Assembly (NCBI RefSeq): GCF_009795715.1
Contig: NZ_WTCR01000001.1
Coordinates: 474,564-538,563, forward strand
Length of the DNA stretch: 64,000 bases
Direction of reading: 5' to 3'
Source: Labilibaculum euxinicum
Lineage (GTDB): Bacteria > Bacteroidota > Bacteroidia > Bacteroidales > Marinifilaceae
The notes beneath the pieces were generated by a model. The model saw nothing but the letters and a program-made list of their open reading frames with translations, had not been told where the DNA came from and did no database searches. This document shows positions 1 through 10,019 of the stretch, one piece after another. The position numbers were made by a program, and so were the translations under genes. Position 1 is the stretch's first letter; the number at the start of each line of letters is the position of its first letter.

Positions 1-771
1 TAACATTTGCAATACATCTTCGTAAGTGTAAATTCCATTGGTACCACACAATCCTCCGGCAATCTTCTTATACAGCAAACCAACATAACGCAATCCCAAT
101 TTATAATCCCCTTGATGACTCAAATTAAAATTAGTGACATGACGCTCTGTATGAATATCAATTTCCGGTTGAAATAAACGATTAAACAACACAAAAGCCG
201 AAGCTCCAGCCTGATCTAAACGATTTACAAAATTCAATGTATTTGTATAGTATGGACTTAATTTGATACAAAAGGGAATTGATAATCTCTTTTTAAGAGT
301 TTTAACAATTTCCACTTTCTCATCTTCTAATTGAGCGGCTGTTTTATCTACAGTCCCCGGCATTTGGTAAAAATTCAATTCCAAAGCATCCACACCGGCA
401 TCTTCCAATTGCTTGGCGTAATCGAACCAGGTAACATCGTAAATACAATTTAAGCTGGCAATTACAGGAATACTAACCGCCTTCTTAACTTCAGACAACC
501 TCATGATATGAGCCTTGGCACCAGCATGCTCAATTGCAGGGAAAATGGAGATCATCTCTGCATTTCTATCTGTATACTCATCAAGTTCGTCGGCTAATTG
601 CGCTCGTTCCATTTGAATTTGCTCTTCGAAAAGAGATTTGTAAACAATTGCTGCGGCTCCCGCTCTTTCCAATTCCCGGGCTCCTTCTACGGTAGCTGAA
701 AGGGTGCATGCTCCAACAATTATGGGATTTTTAAGTTGCAATCCCATGAATTCAACGTTTAAATTTGCCAT
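1..771 (-). CDS. Dihydroorotate dehydrogenase-like protein (3' end outside window)
   Basis: The 257 codons inside the window are open to the left edge, so the C-terminus is missing. The protein starts MANLNVEFMGLQLKNP and has the features of an FMN-binding TIM barrel of the dihydroorotate dehydrogenase family: the N-terminal GLQLKNPIIVGA strand, VIASLNC, DALELNFYQMPG and FCIKLSPYY. Bacteroidota carry a DHODH-like paralogue of unproven substrate beside pyruvate:ferredoxin oxidoreductase, and this copy sits directly downstream of that gene in the same direction. A role in pyrimidine synthesis is possible but not shown; a redox role tied to the neighbour is an alternative. An exact TAnnTTTG element lies about 70 bases upstream of the start. 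Confidence 0.85.
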   Translation of the reverse strand, partial: MANLNVEFMGLQLKNPIIVGACTLSATVEGARELERAGAAAIVYKSLFEEQIQMERAQLADELDEYTDRNAEMISIFPAIEHAGAKAHIMRLSEVKKAVSIPVIASLNCIYDVTWFDYAKQLEDAGVDALELNFYQMPGTVDKTAAQLEDEKVEIVKTLKKRLSIPFCIKLSPYYTNTLNFVNRLDQAGASAFVLFNRLFQPEIDIHTERHVTNFNLSHQGDYKLGLRYVGLLYKKIAGGLCGTNGIYTYEDVLQML

Positions 772-841
772 ATGATTTTCGATTTTAAATTTCTGTTCTT
801 ACTAAATTTAATAAATGGACTTGATATATTCAACCAAAAAT

Positions 842-849
842 CAAATTTA
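842..849 (-). promoter_or_regulatory. Candidate -7 promoter element of the DHODH-like gene
   Basis: TAAATTTG on the minus strand matches the Bacteroidota -7 consensus TAnnTTTG exactly, about 70 bases upstream of the start codon. No strong -33 element was seen. The rest of the 374-base gap between the two genes is AT-rich and holds only this site and the terminator of the upstream gene. Confidence 0.4.
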
Positions 850-1092
850 ATAATCTGAAAATCAATATAAAACAATTAAAAGCCCACAAATAAAGGACTT
901 GCGAGTCTTATTAGAAATATAACTAAAAAAATCCCACCTCCTAATTATCCTCTCATTTCAATACCTACAGATTATATCAGCGGGATCGTACTAATTATAG
1001 TCTGATAATATCACACTTCTCTTTATACAATATAATAAGTAGAAGAGGCATCAAGCAAATATTTCCATTTGCCGCTATCCCCAAATACGCAT

Positions 1093-1123
1093 AAAAAAAA
1101 GGGGCTCCAAACTGGAACCCCTT
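1093..1123 (-). terminator. Rho-independent terminator of the pyruvate:ferredoxin oxidoreductase gene
   Basis: A 10-bp stem with one mismatch (AAGGGGTTCC pairing with GGAGCCCCTT on the minus strand) is followed by eight T residues. It lies 23 bases beyond the stop codon, so the oxidoreductase and the DHODH-like gene are probably separate transcripts. Confidence 0.8.
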
Positions 1124-1145
1124 CACTATATATTCAGAATAATGT

Positions 1146-4100
1146 TTACTCTTCAGTATAATCCATAGAAGCCTGACGCTTATATGTTTTATATCTCCAC
1201 TTAGCATTCTCTTCTGCAGCAACAAACAATTCTTTCGCTTGCTCTGGGAATGATTTCTGTAATGAAGTGTAACGAACTTCGCCCAATAGGAAATTCTGGA
1301 AATTCTCCCAAACAGGCTCTTTTGAATCAAGAGTAAATGGGTTTTTACCTTCATTTTCCAAAGCTGGATTGTTACGATACAAATGCCAGTAACCTGCCTC
1401 AACAGCTTTCTTCTCTTCAGCTTGTGATTTACCCATAGATGCTTTCAATCCGTGAGAAATACAAGGAGAATAAGCAATAATTAAAGATGGTCCTGGATAA
1501 GCTTCTGCTTCTTTAACAGCTTTCATGTATTGAGCTTGATTTGCTCCCATAGCCACCTGAGCTACGTAAACATATCCGTAAGACATTGCTATCATACCAA
1601 GATCTTTCTTTCTGATACGTTTACCTGCAGCAGCAAATTTAGCAACAGCACCAACAGGAGTTGCTTTAGAAGCTTGTCCTCCTGTGTTAGAGTAAATCTC
1701 AGTATCCATTACCAATACATTTACATCTTCACCTGAAGCCAATACGTGATCCAATCCACCGAATCCGATATCATAAGCCCAACCGTCACCACCGAAAATC
1801 CACTGAGATTTCTTAATCAGGAAGTTTTTAAGATCAAGAACTTCTTTAGCAACAGGATGAGTTTCATTTGCAAGAGCAGACTCAACTTTGGCCGAAGCTT
1901 CAATTGACAACTCACCGTTATCTTTATTCTCTAACCACTCAGTAAAAGCAGCTTTTGTTTCAGCATTTACAGCTTCCATTGCAGCTTCCATACGAAGAGC
2001 AATACGGTTACGCATTTTACGTACACCTTCGTTCATACCAAAACCAAACTCAGCATTGTCTTCGAATAATGAGTTAGCCCAAGCCGGACCTTTACCACTC
2101 TTATTGTTTTTACAATATGGAGTTGCAGGAGCAGAACCACCGTAGATAGAAGAACAACCTGTTGCATTTGCAACCATCATTCTCTCACCAAACAATTGAG
2201 TGATTAATTTAATATATGGAGTCTCACCACAACCAGCACAAGCTCCAGAGAACTCGAATAATGGCTGAGCAAATTGTGAGTTTTTCACATTATTTTTAGG
2301 CAACAAATCTTTGTAACCTACTTTCTCGTCCATATAATGCCATCTTTCCTTCTCAACATCCTGAGTTTCAAGATGCTTTAAAACCAAAGCTTTTGCTTTA
2401 GGAGCAGGACAAACATCAACACAGTTACCACAACCGGTACAATCTTCAACAGCAACCTGAATTCTGAAATGTAAACCTTTCAATTCTTTACCTGTTGCAG
2501 GCTTAACAGCAGTTCCAGCAGGAGCCGCAGCTAATTCTTCTTCAGTTAAAATGAACGGACGAATAGCTGCGTGTGGACAAACGTAAGCACATTGGTTACA
2601 CTGAATACAAGTTTCTTCTTGCCATTCAGGAACACTAACAGCTACACCACGCTTTTCAAACTTAGTTGTACCTGCAGGGAAAGTTCCGTCTTCACGACCC
2701 GCGAAAACAGAAACCGGAAGGTCATCACCTTTTTGAGCGTTCATTGGATCACAAACCTCAGCAATAAACTTAGGGCGATTATTCGTAGTTGCAGCTTCTT
2801 TCTCTTCAGGTAAGTTTTTCCAATCTGCAGAAACTTTAACTTCAACAACATTTTCTCCACCAGCATCAACAGCTGAGAAGTTCATGTTTACAACTTTTTC
2901 ACCTTTGTTACCATACGATTTAACAATCGCTTTCTTCATCTCTTCAGCAGCCTTTTCGAAAGGAATCACATTTGTGATTTTGAAGAATGCAGCCTGCATA
3001 ATAGTATTGGTACGGTTACCAAGACCAAGCTCTTCACCCAATTTAGTACCGTTAATAATGTAGAATTTAATCTCATTCTCAGCCAAGTACTTTTTCATAT
3101 GATTTGGAAGATTCTTAACAGTTTCTTCTGCGTCATAAATTGAATTCAACAAGAAAGAACCACCTTTTTTCAATCCTTTTAGCACATCGTAAAGATATAC
3201 GTAAGCAGGAACGTGACATGCAACGAAGTCAGGAGTAGTTACCAGATATGTTGAGCGAATTGGTTCATCACCAAAACGAAGGTGAGAAGCAGTAAATCCA
3301 CCTGATTTTTTAGAATCGTAAGCAAAATATGCCTGACAATATTTATCAGTTGAACCACCAATAATTTTAATCGAGTTTTTGTTAGCACCTACAGTACCAT
3401 CAGAACCCAAACCATAGAATTTCGCTTCGTAAAGAGACTCTGAATTCATCTTAACCTCTGGTAACATTGGAAGTGAAGTAAAAGTCACATCATCAACAAT
3501 ACCTAAAGTGAATTGATTTTTAGGTTCGTTCATTGCAAGATTTTTGTAAACTGCAACAATTTGAGATGGAGTCACCTCTTTTGAACCTAAACCATAACGT
3601 CCGCCAATCACCATTGGAGCATTCTCTCTTCCGTAGAACACTTCTCTTACATCAAGATACAAAGGATCTCCGTTAGCACCAGTTTCTTTAGTACGATCAA
3701 GTACACAAATACGTTTTACTGATTCTGGAATAACGCTTAAGAAATGCTTGGCTGAAAATGGACGGTACAAATGAACACAAACAAGACCAACTTTCTCGCC
3801 GTTTGCCATTTTATAGTCAACCGCTTCTTTAATGGTTTCGTTAACAGACCCCATTGCAATAATGATATTTTCAGCATCAGCAGCACCATAATACATGAAA
3901 GGCTTGTATTCTCTTCCTGTAATTTTAGTCATTTCCTTCATGTAGTCAGCTACAATATCCGGAACCGCATTGTAAAATGGGTTAGCAGCTTCACGAGACT
4001 GGAAGTAAACATCAGGATTCTGAGCAGTACCTCTGGTTACAGGAGATTCCGGATTCAAAGCACGATCACGGAAAGCCTGAAGAGCCTCTTGATCAACAAG

Positions 4101-4685
4101 ATCTCTCATATCTTCCATATCAACAGCTTCAATTTTTTGAATTTCGTGAGATGTACGGAATCCATCGAAGAAGTTCATGAAAGGAACTCTTGATTTAATT
4201 GCAGTTAAGTGAGATACAGCAGAAAGATCCATTACTTCCTGAACCGAACCTGAAGCCAACATAGCGAAACCTGTCTGACGTGCAGAATATACATCAGAGT
4301 GATCACCAAAAATACTCAATGCCTGAGCAGCAAGAGCACGGGCACTAATATGAAATACACATGGTAATAATTCACCAGCGATTTTATACATGTTAGGAAT
4401 CATTAACAATAATCCCTGAGATGCAGTATAAGTAGTTGTTAATGCACCAGCTTGTAATGCACCGTGAACAGCACCTGCAGCACCGGCTTCAGATTGCATT
4501 TCTACTAATTGTACTGTTTCTCCAAATAGATTTTTACGTCCTTGTGCAGCCCACTCATCAACATTCTCAGCCATTGGCGAAGATGGGGTGATTGGGTAAA
4601 TACAAGAAACCTCACTAAACATATATGCTACGTGAGCGGCAGCGGCATTACCATCACAGGTAATGAATTTTTTTTCTCTTGCCAT
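1146..4685 (-). CDS. nifJ: Pyruvate:ferredoxin (flavodoxin) oxidoreductase, single-chain
   Basis: This 1179-residue enzyme interconverts pyruvate plus CoA with acetyl-CoA plus CO2, passing electrons to ferredoxin or flavodoxin. All domains are fused in one chain: the N-terminal TPP pyrimidine-binding region (ITPSSPMAE), the CoA and EKR regions, two [4Fe-4S] motifs (CIQCNQCAYVCP from C693, CTGCGNCVDVCP from C749), then the TPP domain with CAGCGETPY near residue 815 and GDGWAYDIGFGG further on. The length is normal for the family. The start MAREKKFITCDGN is preferred over an upstream in-frame ATG because GGAGGAGT stands four bases before it and family homology begins there. The upstream ATPase gene ends 55 bases away and no clear promoter was found in that gap. 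Confidence 0.97.
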   Translation of the reverse strand: MAREKKFITCDGNAAAAHVAYMFSEVSCIYPITPSSPMAENVDEWAAQGRKNLFGETVQLVEMQSEAGAAGAVHGALQAGALTTTYTASQGLLLMIPNMYKIAGELLPCVFHISARALAAQALSIFGDHSDVYSARQTGFAMLASGSVQEVMDLSAVSHLTAIKSRVPFMNFFDGFRTSHEIQKIEAVDMEDMRDLVDQEALQAFRDRALNPESPVTRGTAQNPDVYFQSREAANPFYNAVPDIVADYMKEMTKITGREYKPFMYYGAADAENIIIAMGSVNETIKEAVDYKMANGEKVGLVCVHLYRPFSAKHFLSVIPESVKRICVLDRTKETGANGDPLYLDVREVFYGRENAPMVIGGRYGLGSKEVTPSQIVAVYKNLAMNEPKNQFTLGIVDDVTFTSLPMLPEVKMNSESLYEAKFYGLGSDGTVGANKNSIKIIGGSTDKYCQAYFAYDSKKSGGFTASHLRFGDEPIRSTYLVTTPDFVACHVPAYVYLYDVLKGLKKGGSFLLNSIYDAEETVKNLPNHMKKYLAENEIKFYIINGTKLGEELGLGNRTNTIMQAAFFKITNVIPFEKAAEEMKKAIVKSYGNKGEKVVNMNFSAVDAGGENVVEVKVSADWKNLPEEKEAATTNNRPKFIAEVCDPMNAQKGDDLPVSVFAGREDGTFPAGTTKFEKRGVAVSVPEWQEETCIQCNQCAYVCPHAAIRPFILTEEELAAAPAGTAVKPATGKELKGLHFRIQVAVEDCTGCGNCVDVCPAPKAKALVLKHLETQDVEKERWHYMDEKVGYKDLLPKNNVKNSQFAQPLFEFSGACAGCGETPYIKLITQLFGERMMVANATGCSSIYGGSAPATPYCKNNKSGKGPAWANSLFEDNAEFGFGMNEGVRKMRNRIALRMEAAMEAVNAETKAAFTEWLENKDNGELSIEASAKVESALANETHPVAKEVLDLKNFLIKKSQWIFGGDGWAYDIGFGGLDHVLASGEDVNVLVMDTEIYSNTGGQASKATPVGAVAKFAAAGKRIRKKDLGMIAMSYGYVYVAQVAMGANQAQYMKAVKEAEAYPGPSLIIAYSPCISHGLKASMGKSQAEEKKAVEAGYWHLYRNNPALENEGKNPFTLDSKEPVWENFQNFLLGEVRYTSLQKSFPEQAKELFVAAEENAKWRYKTYKRQASMDYTEE

Positions 4686-4740
4686 TTTACTCCTCCGATT
4701 AAATTTTATTATTTGGTATTTTATTTTTCTATCTAATTCT

Positions 4741-5928
4741 CTAATACAAAAAGCCGAACAACCAAAGAGGTATTTTATTTCCCTCTCCACGTTCTATCAT
4801 ATCGGCAGCAATAAAAAAGTCTTCTGTTCTAAATTTCGATTCAGACGTATCATCACTACCTGTAATTTCAAAATTAAATTTATCATTCACTAAAAAATGA
4901 CCTCTGTCGGTGCTTGTAATGCTTCTGTTAGGTCCCACCTGATTGTAAAAGAAAGTTTCCCTTAGATTACTTTCATTTACATTTTCCGGTGCAATTGCAT
5001 ATAATAAATTCGTATTGTGCAGATAAACTTTATTTGGTTTCTTCGACGCATCGTTAAAACTCCCCTGAGAATTCAACAAACGAATTAATCTGGCATTCTT
5101 TAAATACTTCAAATAATTCATAATTGTAGCTCTGGATGTTTCTACATCGTTTGCCAGCTTACTTACATTTGGTTGAAAAGGAACATTACAGGAAATAATA
5201 TACAGAAGTTTCTTTAACTTGGACAGGTATTTTAGTTCAATTTGGTTTAAGTAAGTGATATCAAATTCTAAAATCAAATTGATCATCTTCAAAAGATTAT
5301 CCATAAAGCTTTTCTCCTCCTGATAACAAGGATAATATCCAAACCTCAGGTAATCATTAAAATAAGCTAACGGACGAACCTTGCCAAGAATTTCTTCAAC
5401 AATGCCCTCATGATTCTCTAACAGTTCTTCCAGTGTGTAGCGAGTAAATTGATTTCCCGACTCGTAATTTAAAAATTCTCTAAAAGACAAGCCATTTAGG
5501 TAATAGACATTCACACAATTTTTCAAATCTTCATTCGTCTTAATGCGAAGAATAGATGAACCGGTAAAAATAATCTTCAAATCGGGATATTGCTCGTAAC
5601 AAGTTCGCAGACCTTTTGCCCATTCCGGATATTTATGAATCTGATCCAGAAGTAATATTTTACCTCCTCTTTTGTAAAATTCATCGATAAAGGGAACCAA
5701 TCCTTTCTCAGTAAAAAATAAATTATTTAGGTTGATGTATAAGCAACTCTTATCGTTGGCATGATGCTCACGAATATAATCCAGTAAAAAAGTTGTTTTC
5801 CCAACTCCTCTGGATCCTTTAATGGCTATCAAGCGCTGTGACCAATCAATTTCATCAGCCAACTCACGTCTAATGGTGCCTTTCTTATGCTTCAACAAAC
5901 TATTATGAGTCTGTACTAAAGTGTTCAT
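4741..5928 (-). CDS. AAA ATPase with DUF4143-type C-terminus
   Basis: The 395-residue protein has a P-loop GSRGVGKTT at residues 38-46, a Walker B-like strand KILLLDQIHK near residue 95 and FTGSSILRI, a sensor-like strand typical of the AAA_14 family. Residues 230-300 resemble the winged-helix part and the rest the DUF4143 domain. Members are common in Bacteroidota, often strain-specific, and mostly of unknown function; a nucleic-acid-linked or toxin-like role is speculation. It lies between rho and the oxidoreductase in the same direction, and has its own TAnnTTTG element. No partner gene is visible. Confidence 0.85.
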   Translation of the reverse strand: MNTLVQTHNSLLKHKKGTIRRELADEIDWSQRLIAIKGSRGVGKTTFLLDYIREHHANDKSCLYINLNNLFFTEKGLVPFIDEFYKRGGKILLLDQIHKYPEWAKGLRTCYEQYPDLKIIFTGSSILRIKTNEDLKNCVNVYYLNGLSFREFLNYESGNQFTRYTLEELLENHEGIVEEILGKVRPLAYFNDYLRFGYYPCYQEEKSFMDNLLKMINLILEFDITYLNQIELKYLSKLKKLLYIISCNVPFQPNVSKLANDVETSRATIMNYLKYLKNARLIRLLNSQGSFNDASKKPNKVYLHNTNLLYAIAPENVNESNLRETFFYNQVGPNRSITSTDRGHFLVNDKFNFEITGSDDTSESKFRTEDFFIAADMIERGEGNKIPLWLFGFLY

Positions 5929-5948
5929 TTTCTGTCGAATTTACTTCG

Positions 5949-5956
5949 CAAATTTA
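5949..5956 (-). promoter_or_regulatory. Candidate -7 promoter element of the AAA ATPase gene
   Basis: TAAATTTG on the minus strand is an exact TAnnTTTG match. It would place the transcription start about 14 bases before the start codon. Confidence 0.5.
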
Positions 5957-6155
5957 TAGAATAAAAGCGGCATTTTGCAATCTAGAGATTACAAAAAGCT
6001 TTTCTTTTTGCTATTTATACTTATTTAAAATAAGATACCACAAATTGATAAGTTGCTAGGAATAAGAAAACTAAGCTCAAATACATTTTTAAAACTAGTC
6101 TTATTAATTTATGAAATTTCATTGTAAATTAACACTTTAAGTTTAACACAAAAAG

Positions 6156-6186
6156 AAAGGGCAATGACTGATATCATTACCCTTTT
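6156..6186 (-). terminator. Terminator of rho
   Basis: The 12-base arms AAAGGGTAATGA and TCATTGCCCTTT (minus strand) pair with one mismatch around a short loop and are followed by a T-rich stretch. The hairpin lies 26 bases past the rho stop. The remaining 230 bases up to the ATPase promoter are AT-rich with nothing else recognised. Confidence 0.7.
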
Positions 6187-6211
6187 ATATCTTTTTAACA
6201 CAAAAAGCGAT

Positions 6212-8029
6212 TTACTTATCGTTCATTGAGATTAAAAATTCTTCGTTCGATTTTGTTTTTCTTAAGCGATCCTGCAAGAATTGCATTGCCTCAATAGAGT
6301 TCATATCTGTCAGATAGTTTCTAAGAATCCAGATGCGGTTCAATTGATTTGGATCAAGAAGCAGATCATCACGACGAGTACTTGATGCTGTAATATCAAT
6401 TGCCGGGAAAATTCGTTTGTTAGATAACTTACGATCTAACTGAAGCTCCATATTACCAGTTCCTTTAAATTCTTCAAAGATAACATCATCCATTTTAGAA
6501 CCTGTATCAGTTAATGCTGTTGCTAAAATTGTAAGCGATCCACCATTCTCAATATTTCTTGCCGCACCAAAGAAACGTTTTGGTTTGTGCAATGCATTAG
6601 CATCCACACCACCCGAAAGCACTTTACCTGAAGCAGGAGAAACAGTATTGTAAGCACGAGCCAATCTTGTTATTGAATCCAATAGAATTACAACATCATG
6701 ACCACACTCAACCATTCGTTTTGCTTTCTCTAAAACGATATTAGCAACACGAACATGACGTTCAGCCGGCTCATCAAAAGTAGATGAAATAACCTCAGCA
6801 TTTACGCTTCGAGCCATATCGGTAACCTCTTCAGGACGCTCATCGATCAACAAAATAATCATATAAGCTTCTGGATTGTTAGCTGCAATAGCATTGGCTA
6901 TCTCTTTCAAAAGAACAGTTTTACCTGTTTTTGGCTGTGCAACAATCAGTCCTCTTTGTCCTTTACCAATTGGAGCAAACATGTCAACAAGACGTGTTGA
7001 CATTGAATTCATTCCTTTTCCTGTCAAATTAAATTTCTCATCCGGGAATAAAGGTGTCAAATGATCAAAAGGTACACGATCCCGTATTACCTCAGGTAGT
7101 CTGCCGTTAATCTTTGCAACTTTAATTAATGGAAAATACTTCTCACCTTCTTTCGGCGGACGAATTGTTCCATTAACAGTATCTCCGGTTTTTAAACCGA
7201 ATAATTTGATTTGCGACTGCGACACATATATATCATCGGGAGAATTTAAATAATTGTAATCCGACGAACGCAGGAAACCATAGCCATCAGGCATAATTTC
7301 CAAAACACCCGAATTGTCAATTATTCCATCAAACTCAAACAATTTCTCTTTCTCACGTTTCTCAAAACGTTTTCTACTTGGATTCTCTTGTCTTTCCGTC
7401 TTCTCTGACTTCTCTGGTTTATCAGACACTTCCCGGCCTTCTGTTTTCACCAGCTCTTCAGCAACATCCGCCCCCTCAGGCTTATCCTGACGCTCTGGTT
7501 TATCCTGACGTTCTGTTCTTGGCGGTCTTGGTGGTCTAGCAGGTCTCGGTGGCCTTGCAGATCTTTCGCTTCTCTGTGCATTTTCATTTGCAACAGGAGG
7601 CACTGAAACTGAGGTTTGTGATTGCTCTTCCATTTTCTCCTCAACAGGAGTACTTTCAGCTTTTTCAACAACCGGTCTTGTTCCTCGTATGGGTTTTCTT
7701 GGGGCGTCTTTTGGTGCTGTATCTTCTTCTTGAGTAGTCTCATTACTTACAGCATCCCTAACTGGTTGTTCCGGCTTTTTTCTTTTGTGCAGAAGCGATC
7801 TGGATCGCCCTTCATCGGCCTTACTATCTCCCATTGGACTCTTAGGTCTTTTTAGGGGAGTCTTTTTTTCTGGTGTTTTTCTTTCAGAAGCTACAATTGC
7901 CTGTTGATCAAGGATTCTGTAAATTAAATCCTGTTTCTTAAAAGACTCAATTTTTTTAACATTGAGTTCTTTAGCGATTTCTCGTAATTCAGGCACAAGC
8001 TTCTTGTTTAATTCAAGAATATCGTACAT
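6212..8029 (-). CDS. rho: Transcription termination factor Rho with long N-terminal insertion
   Basis: Rho is a hexameric RNA-dependent ATPase that ends transcription. This copy has 605 residues against about 420 in E. coli. A Rho N-terminal helical domain (residues 1-45) is followed by about 180 residues of charged low-complexity sequence rich in K, E, R, P and Q, including tandem ERQDKP units and [13 protein letters not shown]. The cold-shock-like RNA-binding domain ([20 protein letters not shown]) begins near residue 230, and the ATPase domain carries the P-loop QPKTGKT (G369-K370-T371) and [13 protein letters not shown]. Large disordered insertions are known in Bacteroidota Rho. The sigma factor gene is divergent, sharing a 314-base intergenic region. 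Confidence 0.97.
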   Translation of the reverse strand: MYDILELNKKLVPELREIAKELNVKKIESFKKQDLIYRILDQQAIVASERKTPEKKTPLKRPKSPMGDSKADEGRSRSLLHKRKKPEQPVRDAVSNETTQEEDTAPKDAPRKPIRGTRPVVEKAESTPVEEKMEEQSQTSVSVPPVANENAQRSERSARPPRPARPPRPPRTERQDKPERQDKPEGADVAEELVKTEGREVSDKPEKSEKTERQENPSRKRFEKREKEKLFEFDGIIDNSGVLEIMPDGYGFLRSSDYNYLNSPDDIYVSQSQIKLFGLKTGDTVNGTIRPPKEGEKYFPLIKVAKINGRLPEVIRDRVPFDHLTPLFPDEKFNLTGKGMNSMSTRLVDMFAPIGKGQRGLIVAQPKTGKTVLLKEIANAIAANNPEAYMIILLIDERPEEVTDMARSVNAEVISSTFDEPAERHVRVANIVLEKAKRMVECGHDVVILLDSITRLARAYNTVSPASGKVLSGGVDANALHKPKRFFGAARNIENGGSLTILATALTDTGSKMDDVIFEEFKGTGNMELQLDRKLSNKRIFPAIDITASSTRRDDLLLDPNQLNRIWILRNYLTDMNSIEAMQFLQDRLRKTKSNEEFLISMNDK

Positions 8030-8343
8030 AAATGATATATTAATATTTTTCGGGTGATTTTTTTAGATAGAAATTGTTTTGAACAATTGGGAACCTGATC
8101 TTTCGACCTCTAAATGAGAAGAATTAATCTGAATTCAATTGCAATATTACGGAATTAGTTATAAATCACAAAAAATAAATGATTTTATTATTCAAATTGA
8201 TGCCTGAAGTCGCTATATAAGTTTATTAATCTCAAAATAAACCTCTTGAAAGTACCACAAATTTCTTTTTCAAAATGATTTTGCTATATTTAAATATAAA
8301 CGAGAATAGTCAACTCGTATATAAATACCATTCAAAACCCACT

Positions 8344-9210
8344 ATGAGACAGCTAAAAATTACTAAACAGGTAACCAATAGAGAAACTCCGTCACTGGAC
8401 AAGTACCTTCATGAAATTGGGAAAGTCGATCTTATTTCTGCAGAGGAAGAGGTTCAACTTGCCAGAGAGATCAAAAAAGGTAATAAAAAAGCTCTGGATC
8501 GACTTATTAAATGCAATCTACGTTTTGTTGTTTCCGTATCAAAGCAATATCAAAACCAAGGCCTTAGTCTGCCCGATTTGATTAATGAAGGAAACTTAGG
8601 ACTAATTAAAGCGGCTCAAAGATTTGATGAAACCAGAGGTTTTAAATTCATATCATATGCTGTTTGGTGGATTAGGCAATCCATTTTGCAGGCATTGGCC
8701 GAGCAAGCCCGAATTGTTCGCCTGCCGTTAAACAAAATTGGTTCTATTAACAAAATCAACAAAACATTCGCTCAATTGGAACAGGAGTATCAGCGGGAAC
8801 CTTCACCTGAAGAAATTGCTACCATACTGGAAATGAGTCCAAAAGATGTAAAAGAAGCACTTAAGGCTTCAGGAAGACACATCTCTATGGATGCTCCTAT
8901 AAACCCTGATGAAGAGAATACTCTTTACGATATATTGCTTAGCAATGATGAAATTAGTCCGGATAAAAAGCTAATTCGGGACTCACTTCGCAAAGAAATT
9001 GACCGATCTTTATCAACACTTTCAAAAAGGGAGGCTGCGATTATTAGATTGTATTTTGGATTAAATGAAAAGCCACCATACTCTCTCGAAGAAATTGGAA
9101 AAGAATTTGGCTTAACGCGGGAACGTGTTCGCCAGATTAAAGAGAAGGCAATCAAGCGAATGAAGACAACATTTAGAAGCAAAATACTAAAAACTTATTT
9201 AGGAGAATAA
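8344..9210 (+). CDS. rpoD: Primary sigma factor RpoD/SigA, short Bacteroidota type
   Basis: The 288-residue protein starts [22 protein letters not shown]. Region 1.2 is followed by region 2 ([17 protein letters not shown], the core- and -10-contacting [20 protein letters not shown]), region 3 (VRLPLNKI) and region 4 with the helix-turn-helix [20 protein letters not shown]. Region 1.1 is absent, as in other Bacteroidota primary sigma factors, and the length fits that class. An upstream in-frame ATG would add 23 residues that do not look like the family. A near-consensus -7 element (TATATTTA) lies about 60 bases before the chosen start. Confidence 0.95.
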   Translation: MRQLKITKQVTNRETPSLDKYLHEIGKVDLISAEEEVQLAREIKKGNKKALDRLIKCNLRFVVSVSKQYQNQGLSLPDLINEGNLGLIKAAQRFDETRGFKFISYAVWWIRQSILQALAEQARIVRLPLNKIGSINKINKTFAQLEQEYQREPSPEEIATILEMSPKDVKEALKASGRHISMDAPINPDEENTLYDILLSNDEISPDKKLIRDSLRKEIDRSLSTLSKREAAIIRLYFGLNEKPPYSLEEIGKEFGLTRERVRQIKEKAIKRMKTTFRSKILKTYLGE

Positions 9211-9231
9211 TATTTATTTTAGGGTGAAAAG

Positions 9232-9284
9232 AAAGGATAAGAACAGATGGTGAATTTTCATTTACCTCCTCTTATCCTTTTTTA
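9232..9284 (+). terminator. Terminator of rpoD
   Basis: AAAGGATAAGA pairs with TCTTATCCTTT across a loop of about 30 bases and is followed by a T run. It directly precedes the rpe promoter. Confidence 0.65.
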
Positions 9285-9286
9285 CT

Positions 9287-9294
9287 TATATTTG
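9287..9294 (+). promoter_or_regulatory. Candidate -7 promoter element of rpe
   Basis: TATATTTG is an exact TAnnTTTG match, 31 bases before the rpe start codon and directly after the rpoD terminator. Confidence 0.55.
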
Positions 9295-9325
9295 CGCCAT
9301 ATTTAAACGAAACGTAAACAACCAA

Positions 9326-9976
9326 ATGCAAACATTAATTTCACCTTCACTGTTAGCTGCCGATTTCACAAATCTAAAGGCCGATATCGAAATGGTAAAC
9401 AACAGTCAGGCCGATTGGTTTCACTTAGACATTATGGATGGGGTTTTTGTACCTAACATATCATATGGTCTGCCTGTTGTAGAGCAAATAAACAAAATTG
9501 CTGAAAAACCGTTGGATGTTCATCTGATGATTATTGATCCGGATAGATATGTTGCAGCTTTTAAAAAAGCCGGCGCTGACATTCTAACAGTTCATTACGA
9601 AGCTTGCACTCATCTTCACCGTACTATTCAGAACATTCACAGTCAAGGAATGAAAGCCGGCGTATCACTAAACCCTCATACCCCGGTTTCTGTTTTAGAA
9701 GAAATTATTACTGATATTGATTTGGTTCTTTTAATGAGCGTAAATCCTGGTTTTGGCGGACAGAGTTTTATTGAGAACACTTATGCTAAAGTTGAAAAAC
9801 TGGCTGAATTGATCAAAGAAAAAAATGCTTCTGTCGTAATTGAAATCGATGGAGGTGTGAATTTGGAAACAGGAAAAAAATTAGTTGAAGCCGGAGCCAA
9901 TGCTTTGGTTGCCGGAAGTTTTGTTTTTGGAGCTAATGATCCAAATCAAACAATATCCGACTTAAAAAAACTATAA
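9326..9976 (+). CDS. rpe: Ribulose-phosphate 3-epimerase
   Basis: This 216-residue TIM-barrel enzyme interconverts ribulose 5-phosphate and xylulose 5-phosphate in the pentose phosphate pathway. It shows ISPSLLAADF at the N-terminus, the metal and catalytic strand HLDIMDGVFVPN, DVHLMI, LLMSVNPGFGGQ and the second catalytic aspartate in EIDGGV. The length and all landmarks are normal for the family. It stands alone between its own promoter and a terminator shared with the convergent downstream gene. Confidence 0.96.
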   Translation: MQTLISPSLLAADFTNLKADIEMVNNSQADWFHLDIMDGVFVPNISYGLPVVEQINKIAEKPLDVHLMIIDPDRYVAAFKKAGADILTVHYEACTHLHRTIQNIHSQGMKAGVSLNPHTPVSVLEEIITDIDLVLLMSVNPGFGGQSFIENTYAKVEKLAELIKEKNASVVIEIDGGVNLETGKKLVEAGANALVAGSFVFGANDPNQTISDLKKL

Positions 9977-9982
9977 AATACA

Positions 9983-10019
9983 AAAGACCAAATGCACACA
10001 CATTTGGTCTTTCTTTTTA
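9983..10019. terminator. Bidirectional terminator between rpe and the convergent dehydrogenase-like gene
   Basis: A perfect 12-bp stem, AAAGACCAAATG with CATTTGGTCTTT, surrounds a six-base loop and is followed by T residues on the plus strand. The tail overlaps the stop codon of the convergent gene, so it may serve both transcripts. Confidence 0.85.

Noticed and set aside
772..1145. Riboswitch or small gene in the gap beside the pyruvate oxidoreductase
   Set aside because: Only the terminator and a -7 element could be recognised; open frames there have no coding features.
1530..4193. Several open frames antisense to the pyruvate:ferredoxin oxidoreductase gene
   Set aside because: They have no ribosome binding sites or family features and lie opposite a fully conserved protein; they are frame shadows.
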